DNA of 64,000 nucleotides from Anaerococcus sp. AGMB09787. GTDB lineage: Bacteria; Bacillota; Clostridia; Tissierellales; Peptoniphilaceae. The notes beneath the pieces were generated by a model that did no database searches, was not told the DNA's origin, and saw nothing but the letters and a program-made list of their open reading frames with translations. A program made the position numbers and the translations under genes. Shown here piece by piece: positions 56,409 through 64,000 of the stretch (the stretch's first letter is position 1; every line of letters starts with the position of its first letter). Location: positions 1-64,000 of the forward strand of contig NZ_JAKZEY010000050.1 in assembly GCF_022808955.1 (NCBI RefSeq), written 5' to 3'.

Positions 56409-57009
56409 TAAAAAATCAATGGTAAAACCTGTTATCTTTATGATTATATTGTCCGTAATCTTGACTTTTATTTTAGCTTTTGTAAATGAAATCACAAGCC
56501 CAAAGATATCAGAAAATACAGAGCTTGCCCTAATGGAAAAGATCCTCTATGTTTTTGATATCGACTATGACGCAAATGACCCTGAATCTATAAAGGCTAC
56601 CTTTAACGAAAATGTAGAAGAAGATGAATACGATGGTAAAGCATTGTTTGTATACAAGCCAAGTGGTGAGGTTGAGGGCTATGCTGTTCAAGTTAACGGA
56701 CCAGGTCTTTGGGGATCTATCTCAGGTTATGTAGGAATCAGTGCTGACTTTAATAGCCTCCTTGGTATTTCCTTTACAGAGCAAGATGAAACACCAGGAC
56801 TAGGTGGTCGTATAGAAGAGGAAGAGTACAAGAGCCAATACAGGGGGCTTGATATAGAAGGTAAGGATAGCGACTTTGTTATCAACAAACCTGCCCCAGG
56901 TGGAAATATCGATGCTATATCAGGCGCTACTCAAACCTCAACCTTTGTTGTCGACTTAGTAAATGACGATCTTCAAAGTTTCATAGAAGATATGGGAGGA
57001 AATAAGTAA
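56401..57009 (+). CDS. rnfG: RnfG/NqrC-like FMN-binding subunit
   Basis: Single N-terminal membrane helix (about 9-29) and an extracytoplasmic FMN-binding domain. The motif AISGATQTS gives covalent FMN attachment at Thr177. Family segment PGLWGSISGYVGISADFNSL then LGGRI precede it. At 202 residues it has RnfG length, shorter than NqrC (about 255). The next gene starts on its stop codon (TAATG overlap). A flavin transferase (ApbE), needed to load FMN here and on RnfD, is not in the window. Confidence 0.93.
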   Translation: MSNKKSMVKPVIFMIILSVILTFILAFVNEITSPKISENTELALMEKILYVFDIDYDANDPESIKATFNENVEEDEYDGKALFVYKPSGEVEGYAVQVNGPGLWGSISGYVGISADFNSLLGISFTEQDETPGLGGRIEEEEYKSQYRGLDIEGKDSDFVINKPAPGGNIDAISGATQTSTFVVDLVNDDLQSFIEDMGGNK

Positions 57010-57617
57010 TGAAGAAATACAAAGAAATTCTTAAAAATGGAATACTCCACGACAATCCCGTATTAGTACAAGTAATAGGAATTTGTTCTGCCCTAGCAGT
57101 TACAAACCTTGCCCTTAACTCATTGATTATGGGTCTTGCCCTTACCTTTACTACAGCCCTATCATCTTTTATAATCTCATTAATTAAGGATGTAACTCCT
57201 AAACACATTAGGATGGTTGTTCAAGTATTTGTAATATCATTCTTCGTAATCTTGGTAGATATATTCCTCAAGGCCTACATGCCAGAAATGAGCAAGACAC
57301 TTGGACCTTATGTAGGACTTATAATTACCAACTGTATTATCATGGGTAGGGCTGAAGCCTTCGCAATTTCAAATCCACCAGTAGATTCCCTAGTAGATGG
57401 ATTTGCAGCAGGTATAGGTTATACTCTAGTTCTATTGGCAGTAGCAATCATTCGTGAAATCTTAGGATTCGGTGCAATATTTGGTATACAAATCCTACCA
57501 GATAGCTGGACACCATGGACCTTGATGGTAATGCCACCAGGAGCCTTCTTCATCCTACCTATTATAATGTGGGTTGCTTATAATTTAATGAATAAAAAGA
57601 AAGGAGCTAAAAACTAA
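57009..57617 (+). CDS. rnfE: RnfE/NqrD-like membrane subunit
   Basis: A 202-residue protein with six hydrophobic helices. Conserved blocks are GICSALAVTNLALNSLIMGL near 27-46 and LIITNCIIMGRAEAFA near 103-118. In Nqr and Rnf, Cys in these two half-repeats of NqrD/E or RnfE/A hold an intramembrane iron-sulfur centre; Cys are present at both equivalent places here. Start and stop overlap both neighbours by one base each. Confidence 0.94.
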   Translation: MKKYKEILKNGILHDNPVLVQVIGICSALAVTNLALNSLIMGLALTFTTALSSFIISLIKDVTPKHIRMVVQVFVISFFVILVDIFLKAYMPEMSKTLGPYVGLIITNCIIMGRAEAFAISNPPVDSLVDGFAAGIGYTLVLLAVAIIREILGFGAIFGIQILPDSWTPWTLMVMPPGAFFILPIIMWVAYNLMNKKKGAKN

Positions 57618-58201
57618 TGACTATACATCCATTGGTAATATTCTTTGCATCAATTTTTACGAGCAATATGATTTTCTCAAACTTCTTGGGAATGTGCTCC
57701 TTTATATCAGTTAGTAAAGAAGTTGAAACAGCAACAGGACTTGGAATAGCAGTAACTTTCGTACTTACAGTAACTACAATTTTGAACTATTTTGTCTACA
57801 AGCTCTTAATTTACTTTAACCTTGAGTATTTGAGGTTTATAGTCTTCATAATTGTAATCGCTGCCTTCGTACAAGTTCTCGAAATGTTCCTAGAAAGATA
57901 TATCGAAAATCTCTACTATGCCCTAGGAATCTTCCTACCACTTATAACTGTAAATTGTGCTATCCTCGGTGTATCACTATTTATGGTTATCAGAGAATAC
58001 AACTTCCTACAAACAGTATTTTTCGGTATGGGTTCAGGTATTGGTTGGGCTTTGGCTATAATTTCTATGGCAGGCATCAGAAGTCGTGTCAACGAAAATA
58101 TCCTACCTGAAGGACTTAGAGGAGCTCCAATCACACTAATAATCACAGGAATCATGGCACTAGCCTTTATAGGATTCTCTGGTATAGTACAAATTTCTTA
58201 G
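57617..58201 (+). CDS. rnfA: RnfA/NqrE-like membrane subunit
   Basis: A 194-residue membrane protein, partner of RnfE, with six helices in inverted topology. Conserved blocks are FTSNMIFSNFLGMCSFISVS near 14-33 and LPLITVNCAILGVSLFMV near 108-125, both with the Cys that should ligate the shared iron-sulfur centre. FFGMGSGIGWALAIISMAGI is the C-terminal family block. It starts on the last base of rnfE and is followed by the NqrF-type gene after 8 bases. Confidence 0.94.
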   Translation: MTIHPLVIFFASIFTSNMIFSNFLGMCSFISVSKEVETATGLGIAVTFVLTVTTILNYFVYKLLIYFNLEYLRFIVFIIVIAAFVQVLEMFLERYIENLYYALGIFLPLITVNCAILGVSLFMVIREYNFLQTVFFGMGSGIGWALAIISMAGIRSRVNENILPEGLRGAPITLIITGIMALAFIGFSGIVQIS

Positions 58202-58209
58202 GAGTTATT

Positions 58210-59325
58210 ATGGGTCAAATTTTAATAACAACTTTAGTAATAACATTAATCTCCGCAGTCCTCGCCATCATCCTTACTATAGCTGATAGGATAATGAATG
58301 ACTATGGAGAAGTTACAATTACTATCAACGATGAGAAAAACTTAAATGTAGACGGTGGATCAAGCCTTCTATCTTCCCTTACAAGTCAAAAAATCTTCAT
58401 CCCATCAGCTTGTGGTGGTAAGGGATCATGTGGTTATTGTAAGGTAAAGGTCCTTGATGGTGCAGGCCCAGTCCTTGCTACCGAAAAACCTTGGCTATCA
58501 GAAGAAGAGCTTGCCAATAATACAAGACTTTCTTGCCAAATAAAGGTTAAACAAGACTTAAAAATCGAAATCCCAGAAGAACTATTCAATGTAAAAGAGT
58601 TTGAAACAACCCTAGTTGAAAAGGAAATGGTAACAGATAGGATAGCTAAGATTAGACTTGAACTACCTGAAGGTGAAAAAGTTTCATTCAAGCCTGGTCA
58701 ATTTATGCAAATAAAAACCAAGCCTTACAAGGGTGGTAAGGACTATGAAGGCTCTGATGAATCTGTTATAAGAGCCTACTCAATAGCATCATCTATCAAA
58801 GATAAAAACCACTTAGAATTCTTGATTGGTTATACCAAGGGTATCTGTACAACCTATATCCACAAGGTCTTAGAAGTTGGAGATAAGGTTGAAGTTACTG
58901 GTCCTTATGGTGATTTCTACTACAAGGATGATGATAGTGACGAAATCCTACTAATCGCAGCAGGTACTGGTTTTGCACCAATTAGGTCAATCCTCTACCA
59001 TATGAGAGATAACGACATCCAAAAACCTGCAAGATTTTACTTCGGAGCCAAAACTCCAGACGACCTCTTCTTGGTCGATGAGATGAAGATGTTCGAAGAA
59101 GAACTTAACGACTACAAGTTCATGCCTACCCTATCAAGGGCTGATGATTACCCTGACTGGGCAGGAGATCGAGGAAGAGTTAATAAGTCTATCGATAAGT
59201 ATGTAAAAGAAGATGTAAAATACTCAGCCTACCTCTGTGGTAGTCCTAGAATGATCGAAGGTATTGTTAAAGACCTCAAAGACAGAGCTGTTGGAGAAGA
59301 CAAAATATTCTTTGATGAGTTCTAG
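58210..59325 (+). CDS. nqrF: NqrF-like NADH dehydrogenase subunit
   Basis: Electron-input subunit of 371 residues. A single membrane helix (about 4-24) is followed by a [2Fe-2S] ferredoxin domain with C68, C74, C77 and C109 (SACGGKGSCGYC and LSC). An FAD domain (RAYSIAS near 188) and an NAD-binding domain (AAGTGFAPIRSIL near 254; YLCGSP near the end) complete the NADH reductase. This is the NqrF type; true Rnf systems use RnfB and RnfC instead. It ends the five-gene operon. Confidence 0.93.
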   Translation: MGQILITTLVITLISAVLAIILTIADRIMNDYGEVTITINDEKNLNVDGGSSLLSSLTSQKIFIPSACGGKGSCGYCKVKVLDGAGPVLATEKPWLSEEELANNTRLSCQIKVKQDLKIEIPEELFNVKEFETTLVEKEMVTDRIAKIRLELPEGEKVSFKPGQFMQIKTKPYKGGKDYEGSDESVIRAYSIASSIKDKNHLEFLIGYTKGICTTYIHKVLEVGDKVEVTGPYGDFYYKDDDSDEILLIAAGTGFAPIRSILYHMRDNDIQKPARFYFGAKTPDDLFLVDEMKMFEEELNDYKFMPTLSRADDYPDWAGDRGRVNKSIDKYVKEDVKYSAYLCGSPRMIEGIVKDLKDRAVGEDKIFFDEF

Positions 59326-59338
59326 AAATATAAAATTA

Positions 59339-59372
59339 GTGCCAGGCCAGGGTATGGCTTGGTACTTTTTTT
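59339..59372 (+). terminator. Terminator of the Rnf/Nqr operon
   Basis: GTGCCAGGCCA and TGGCTTGGTAC form an 11-pair stem, followed by TTTTTTT. Confidence 0.9.
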
Positions 59373-59442
59373 GTCCCCTTCTATCTTATCTAGAGCCTAT
59401 GAAACTACCTATCCTTTAAAATATAACAAAATCCTTAGATAA

Positions 59443-59484
59443 GAAAAAAGAGATAAGACCCCGAATGGAGCCTACCTCCCTTTT
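59443..59484 (-). terminator. Terminator of the cardiolipin synthase gene
   Basis: On the minus strand a long, partly wobble-paired stem (GAGGTAGGCTCC with GGGGTCTTATCTC) closes on ATTC and ends in TTTTTTC. Confidence 0.7.
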
Positions 59485-59507
59485 AATTTATAATTATCTA
59501 TACTAAC

Positions 59508-61094
59508 CTACATCAAAACTCCAAATGGCTTGGCTAATTTTCCTACTATCCTATAACCTAGCTTGATATCTTTTACTTCTTTTTTAGTAATCTCAACTCC
59601 TATTTGGAAAAATATTTTGAAGTCTTCTTCGATTTGCTCGATTGCTTCTGAGTCATACATCAAGACCCCACACTCGAAGTTGTGGAAAAGTGACCTATAA
59701 TCCAAATTTACAGTACCTACCATAGCGACCTTGCCATCTGATAGCCATACCTTGGAGTGTACAAAGCCTGGAGTATATTCTATGATCCTAACTCCTGCTT
59801 CAATTAATTCCTTGTAGTTATCTTGGGTTAGGGCAAAAACTATCTTCTTGTCAGGTATATGAGGGACACAGATTCTTACATCTACTCCCCTATAGCTTGC
59901 AAGTTTAAATCCATTCATTATTTCATCATCTATGATGAGGTATGGTGTCATAAGGTAGAGGTAAGACTTGGATGAATAAATCATATCCATAAGAATGCTC
60001 TTGGATACGGCTTCATCATCTAATGGATTATCAGAAAATGGGATATAGGTTCCCCTACCCTCTTCGCATAGGTAATTCTTTAGGTAAGGTGAGAAGTCTT
60101 CAACCCTATCTCCAGTTGAATCCCATATTGATAAGAAAAGAATAGTAAAGGCATTGACTGCTGATCCTACTACCCTAACTCCACAGTCCTTCCAGTGGCC
60201 AAATCTCTCATACTCATTTATATATTCATCAGCCAAGTTGATTCCACCCGTATAGGCAAGTTTGCCATCGACAACCATAATCTTCCTATGGTCCCTATTG
60301 TTTAGGTAGGTAGAAATTATAGGATACATCTTTGAAAAAACCATACATTCTATACCAAGGGATTCCACTTCTTCGACAAAATTAGGTTTGAGCCTAGTTA
60401 TAAAGTTACTACCATCTAACAAGAGTCTAACCTTGACCCCTTCATTTACCTTCTTGACTAGCTCTTCTAGGAGAGTCCCCCACATAATACCATAATCGAC
60501 TATAAAAAATTCCATAAAGATAAACTCTTTGGCATTTCTGATATCGTAGAGCATAGCCTCAAACATATCATCTCCAACCTTAAAATAGGTTGACTTGGTA
60601 TCCTTGAAGGCTGGGAAGTGACCGACCTTGTCCAAGTAGTTGGCTATTGGATAGAAGGAGCATTCATTTTCTTTTATATGGTGGTAAAGCTCTGGTCTAT
60701 CATCCACATACTTTTGTGATTCGTGGTAGATATCTACTACCTTTTGTTGCTCCATCCTATATCCAAGGCTTCTATGACTAAGGGCAAAGAGAATAATACC
60801 AAATATTGGAAATATAGCCACAAGTAATAGCCAGGAGTTTTTATTCTCACTTGATACTGAGTTCATATTAATAATTACCATCATCAAAATAACCCTAATT
60901 ATAACATTACCTCCTATTGTTAGGGTTATATTTGGTTTCAAGCGATTGTAAATAAAAACCATAAGCATGATTTGGGCTAATATTATAAATAGAAATAAGC
61001 CGACACGTGAAAAAATTAAGCTGAAAATTCCTTTCTTGGTTTTTTCAACATATTTATTTTCATTTATTTTATTTACAATTTCTGACCTTTTCAT
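59508..61094 (-). CDS. cls: Cardiolipin synthase
   Basis: Membrane phospholipase-D-family enzyme that makes cardiolipin from phosphatidylglycerol. The 528 residues have two to three N-terminal hydrophobic segments (about 28-50, 62-78 and 88-105) and two HKD motifs: H269, K271, D276 (HRKIMVVDG) and H446, K448, D453 (HSKVWLSDG). Each is followed by the Gly-Gly or Gly-Thr and Asn pattern of the family. It appears complete and stands alone, divergent from the kinase gene. Confidence 0.95.
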   Translation of the reverse strand: MKRSEIVNKINENKYVEKTKKGIFSLIFSRVGLFLFIILAQIMLMVFIYNRLKPNITLTIGGNVIIRVILMMVIINMNSVSSENKNSWLLLVAIFPIFGIILFALSHRSLGYRMEQQKVVDIYHESQKYVDDRPELYHHIKENECSFYPIANYLDKVGHFPAFKDTKSTYFKVGDDMFEAMLYDIRNAKEFIFMEFFIVDYGIMWGTLLEELVKKVNEGVKVRLLLDGSNFITRLKPNFVEEVESLGIECMVFSKMYPIISTYLNNRDHRKIMVVDGKLAYTGGINLADEYINEYERFGHWKDCGVRVVGSAVNAFTILFLSIWDSTGDRVEDFSPYLKNYLCEEGRGTYIPFSDNPLDDEAVSKSILMDMIYSSKSYLYLMTPYLIIDDEIMNGFKLASYRGVDVRICVPHIPDKKIVFALTQDNYKELIEAGVRIIEYTPGFVHSKVWLSDGKVAMVGTVNLDYRSLFHNFECGVLMYDSEAIEQIEEDFKIFFQIGVEITKKEVKDIKLGYRIVGKLAKPFGVLM

Positions 61095-61182
61095 AATTTT
61101 ATTATATCAAATATTATTGGCTTTTTAAATACTTGTTTGACTTAAAGTGGATATAATCATAAGATATAAGTTGAGGTGTTTT

Positions 61183-61926
61183 ATGAAAAAAATATTAATT
61201 ATAAATGATTTTGTTTCTTTGGGTAAAATGGCAGGTAAGATGATGGATGCTATCCTATCATACAAGAACTACGATGTCTTTTTCCTACCAACTGCCCTTA
61301 TTGCAAACAACTTTTCTTATGGAAAAAATGCAGAACTTGATACTACAGAATATCTAAAGTCAGCCCTTGCTAATTGGGAGGACATAGGTTTTAAATTTGA
61401 CCTTATCTTTATAGGTTACATTAATTCTAAAGAACAAAAGGATATCTTGATCGATTATATAAATAAGCTATCTTACAAGCCAACAATCTTTGTAGACCCT
61501 ATTATGGGAGATGATGGAAGTCTTTACAAGGGCCTAGATGAGTCCATGGTCGATAACTACAAGGACCTAGTTAAAATAGCTGACCTAATAAGTCCTAACC
61601 AAACAGAAGCCGAACTCTTGGGCATCGACCTAAAATCCCTTGGTATTTCCTACTTCATAACTTCCAAAAACGAAGGAGATAAGTACTTTGTGGAAGGCTT
61701 TGACAAGGAAGAATTTACTATCCCCTTTGATAAGCTCCCAGGAAGACTTACAGGAACTGGAGATATGTTCGATGGATTTTTGATAATATATCTCCTAGAG
61801 GGAAAATCCTTAGAAGAAGCGGGCAAAAAAACAGTAGAGCTAATTTCTAAGATCTACAAGCTCGCCATAAAAGAAGCTTCTAATGAAAATATCAATATCG
61901 AAAGATACCTCTATCTAATGGATTAG
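61183..61926 (+). CDS. Pyridoxal/pyridoxamine kinase-like protein
   Basis: A 247-residue ribokinase-fold kinase, most like PdxK/PdxY, which phosphorylate vitamin B6. I start it at 61183 behind GAGGTG; an upstream ATG adds unrelated residues. The family features are NDFVSLGKMAG near the start, VDPIMGDDGSLY near 105-116, SPNQTEAELLG near 140-150 and the catalytic GTGDMFDGF. It is followed by a MATE gene after 10 bases. Sugar kinases share the fold, so the B6 role is likely but not certain. Confidence 0.8.
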   Translation: MKKILIINDFVSLGKMAGKMMDAILSYKNYDVFFLPTALIANNFSYGKNAELDTTEYLKSALANWEDIGFKFDLIFIGYINSKEQKDILIDYINKLSYKPTIFVDPIMGDDGSLYKGLDESMVDNYKDLVKIADLISPNQTEAELLGIDLKSLGISYFITSKNEGDKYFVEGFDKEEFTIPFDKLPGRLTGTGDMFDGFLIIYLLEGKSLEEAGKKTVELISKIYKLAIKEASNENINIERYLYLMD

Positions 61927-61936
61927 AAGGCCTATC

Positions 61937-63277
61937 GTGGAGTATAAAACATATTTTAAAAAAGCTCTAGCAGTTGCCTGGCCTGCCCTCTTGGAATTTT
62001 TCTTTATATCCCTAGCTGATATCATAGATACCTTTATGGTCTCTGGTCTTGGCCCAAGTGCTGTTGCTGCTGTAGGCCTTACTACCCAGCCTAAATTTAT
62101 AGCCCTTTCGGTATTTTTCGCTATAAATGCTGCTGTAAGTGCCTTGGTAGCTAGAAGACAAGGGGAAGAAGACCGTAAGGCAGCCAACCTTACCCTTATT
62201 ACCGCTATCTACATTACCTTAGCCTTTGTAGTCATAGCTGACTTGATTCTGATGCCCCTCTCATCATCTATCTTACGTTTTGCAGGATCATCTCCAGAAA
62301 CCCATGACTTAGCTAATTCCTATTACCTAATAATCATGGGAGGGATAGTCTTTAATGCCCTATCAACCTTGATAAATGCTGGACATAGGGGGTGTGGTAA
62401 CACAAGGATTGCCTTCGTATCAAACCTTGTAAGCTCCCTTGTAAATATTACCTTTAACTACCTACTTATTTATGGAAACTTCGGCTTTCCAAAGCTCGGT
62501 ATAAGGGGAGCAGCAATAGCTACAGTCCTTGGAACCTTTGTAGCAACTATAATGTGCCTCCTAACCTTAACTAGGAGAGATTCCTACCTTAACTTCAGGT
62601 GGATCAAGAAGGCGAACTTTGCCTTTAGCAAGAAGGTGGCAAGGTCTATTGGAGGCCTAGGCTTTAATATACTTGTAGAAAATGTCTCAATGAGGATAGG
62701 ATTTTTCATAACAGCAGTTACAGCAGCAAAACTTGGAACAGATTCCTTTGCTGCCCACAATGTCGGTATGAACCTCCTATCCATGACCTTCTCCTTCGGT
62801 AATGGTATGCAAGTAGCATCCATCTCCCTCACAGGAAATGCCCTAGGAGCAGGCAAGAAAAAACTCGCCATAATATATGGTAAGGTCTGCCAAAGAATTG
62901 GCCTTATAATCTCCATAATAACATCTATTATCCTCCTCGCATTTGGAGATGAGATATTCTACCTCTTCTTTGCTGAGAGCCATATTGTAGAAAAGGGAGA
63001 GCTAATAGCGAGGTTCTTGACTGTAATAGTTCTCCTCCAAATATCCCAAGTAATCTATGGTGGATCTTTGAGGGCTGCTGGAGATGTAAAATACACCCTC
63101 TTTGTAGCCTTAATCTCTGTAACCTTCATAAGATCAGCCGTAACCATCCTATCAGTTAACCTCCTAGGACTAGGGCTTGCTGGTATCCGGCTAGGAATAT
63201 TGTCAGACCAAGCATCGAGATTTATCTTCCTAAGACATAGGTTTAACAAGGGAGATTGGATAAATTATCAAATTTAA
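61937..63277 (+). CDS. MATE-family efflux transporter
   Basis: A 446-residue exporter with 12 hydrophobic helices, in two halves of six. Family features: AWPALLEFFFISLADIIDTF near the start, GLTTQPKFIALSVFFAINAA, GAGKKKLAIIYGKVCQRIGL between the halves, and VIYGGSLRAAGD near 372. It starts with GTG; the ribosome site is weak. Drug or metabolite:Na+/H+ antiport is the family role. Its 3' end overlaps the convergent PHP gene by 4 bases. Confidence 0.92.
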   Translation: MEYKTYFKKALAVAWPALLEFFFISLADIIDTFMVSGLGPSAVAAVGLTTQPKFIALSVFFAINAAVSALVARRQGEEDRKAANLTLITAIYITLAFVVIADLILMPLSSSILRFAGSSPETHDLANSYYLIIMGGIVFNALSTLINAGHRGCGNTRIAFVSNLVSSLVNITFNYLLIYGNFGFPKLGIRGAAIATVLGTFVATIMCLLTLTRRDSYLNFRWIKKANFAFSKKVARSIGGLGFNILVENVSMRIGFFITAVTAAKLGTDSFAAHNVGMNLLSMTFSFGNGMQVASISLTGNALGAGKKKLAIIYGKVCQRIGLIISIITSIILLAFGDEIFYLFFAESHIVEKGELIARFLTVIVLLQISQVIYGGSLRAAGDVKYTLFVALISVTFIRSAVTILSVNLLGLGLAGIRLGILSDQASRFIFLRHRFNKGDWINYQI

Positions 63278-64000
63278 GAAGTAAATGCTTTAAAAACGGA
63301 AGCAGCCTTATACAAAGACGAGCTTCCGTTTTCTAAAATTAATTTCTTTACCCCCTCAACCAGGCTCTCAAAGTCTTCTTGACTTAGGCCGTATTGGCCA
63401 AATTTTGTTTTCTTTGGATCGTGGAAGTCTGATCCCCCGCTAATTAGGAGGTCGTATTGTTCTGCAAATTTTTTGCTTGTAAGGAAATCTTCTTCCTTAC
63501 CCCTGCTGTGTCTAACTTCTATACCCCTAAGGCCATAGCCTACATATTTTTCGATTTGGCTATAGTTATCATATAGGAAAGGGTGGGCTATGAAGGGGAT
63601 GGCTCCATCTAATAGTGCTGCCTCTATGCCTTTTTTGACATCAATGTAGCCCATCTTGCGGTTCTTGGTCTTATCCTTTTGTCCACCAAAGATGTTTCTG
63701 TAAGTAAAGAAATCCCTTTTATCTGGATACCTCTCCTTTAGGTATTCGAGGATATTTGATTTGAATACTATGGAATAGGGAGAATATTTTTTTACCCTAG
63801 GGTAATCTATGTCATAGCCCTCAGCTTGGAGGTTTTTGATTGAGTCCTTGTGGTTTTCTTCCCTACTTGCTAGGGTCTTATCACATACTTCCTTGATGTG
63901 GGGAGACTCATCTCCCAAAAACAAGGCTAAAATATGAACTTTCTTGTCTACATCATAGTCATAGCAGCTCATCTCAACTCCCTTGACTAGGTCTATGCCT
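63274..64000 (-). CDS. PHP-domain metal-dependent phosphoesterase (partial)
   Basis: The C-terminal part of a PHP phosphoesterase related to RNase AM/TrpH (YciV). The open frame continues through the right edge: before the first internal Met it reads GIDLVKGVEMSCYDYD, matching the family GIEL..GVEIS block, so the gene is cut by the window and the start is not seen. Other blocks are PFIAHPF with metal-binding His and SGGSDFHDPKKTKFGQYG with Asp and His near the end. Family members act on RNA 3',5'-bisphosphates. The final codons lie inside the MATE terminator stem. Confidence 0.88.
   Translation of the reverse strand, partial: GIDLVKGVEMSCYDYDVDKKVHILALFLGDESPHIKEVCDKTLASREENHKDSIKNLQAEGYDIDYPRVKKYSPYSIVFKSNILEYLKERYPDKRDFFTYRNIFGGQKDKTKNRKMGYIDVKKGIEAALLDGAIPFIAHPFLYDNYSQIEKYVGYGLRGIEVRHSRGKEEDFLTSKKFAEQYDLLISGGSDFHDPKKTKFGQYGLSQEDFESLVEGVKKLILENGSSSLYKAASVFKAFTS
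63293..63332 (+). terminator. MATE terminator inside the PHP gene
   Basis: AAAACGGAAGC and GCTTCCGTTTT form an 11-pair stem, inside the last codons of the convergent PHP gene. Confidence 0.7.

Noticed and set aside
1-64000. CRISPR array, rRNA or tRNA genes, prophage
   Set aside because: No regularly spaced repeats, no cloverleaf-like sequences and no phage structural genes were recognised on either strand; a dedicated scan was not possible.

Overview
The window is AT-rich Firmicutes DNA. Gene content and protein style fit an anaerobic Gram-positive coccus of the Peptoniphilaceae (Anaerococcus or a close relative). That placement is an inference from a formate/nitrite channel, class III fructose-bisphosphatase, membrane pyrophosphatase, Rnf-type electron transport, DUF711 and P1-peptidase housekeeping genes, AGGAGG ribosome sites and consensus SigA promoters. 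No rRNA, tRNA or CRISPR array was seen.

Layout. 1-366: a T-box leader on the minus strand for a gene beyond the left edge. 367-6918 (minus): membrane pyrophosphatase, a small export protein, rpsR-ssb-rpsF, a P1-family peptidase, a TIM-barrel protein and a UDP-sugar dehydrogenase. 6919-9119: remnants of a glycosidase-like gene, then a plus-strand sodium:alanine symporter. 9120-12235: treC-treB for trehalose. 12476-14092 (plus): a purine-type permease and a phosphoribosyltransferase. 14093-15111: decayed IS30 and IS200 fragments. 15112-20730 (minus): a YkvI-like transporter and the str operon rpsL-rpsG-fusA-tuf. 20938-27572: formate/nitrite channel, D-2-hydroxyacid dehydrogenase, thiol peroxidase, CLC channel, OPT transporter with a PqqD-like partner. 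27618-33340 (minus): a lipoprotein/ABC cassette whose ATPase gene is split inside its Walker A motif by an IS3-family element. 33574-40886 (minus): rpoB-rpoC alone. 41098-47691: nitroreductase, a membrane protein, fbp, cyclophilin, DUF711 plus ACT, and a secreted SH3/lysozyme-like wall protein. 48103-51458 (plus): ddl-murF and a PfkB sugar-phosphate kinase with an altered GAGD motif. 51547-55161 (minus): HAD phosphatase, dCMP deaminase and a GntR-controlled ABC transporter. 55443-59325 (plus): a five-gene Rnf/Nqr hybrid operon. 59508-64000: cardiolipin synthase, a pyridoxal-kinase-like protein, a MATE exporter and a partial PHP phosphoesterase.

How the parts work together. The pyrophosphatase, the Rnf/Nqr hybrid and the alanine symporter could form a membrane ion circuit, probably sodium-based; this is inferred. 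The Rnf/Nqr hybrid is the most interesting system here: it has the membrane core RnfD, G, E and A and an NqrF-type NADH dehydrogenase, but no RnfB, RnfC or NqrA in the window. Other notable points are the IS insertion that disables the ABC ATPase, an intact A_AAA_AAC frameshift signal in that IS, a WalR-type box before the wall hydrolase, a GntR operator overlapping its promoter region, and the separation of rpoBC from both its usual flanking operons.
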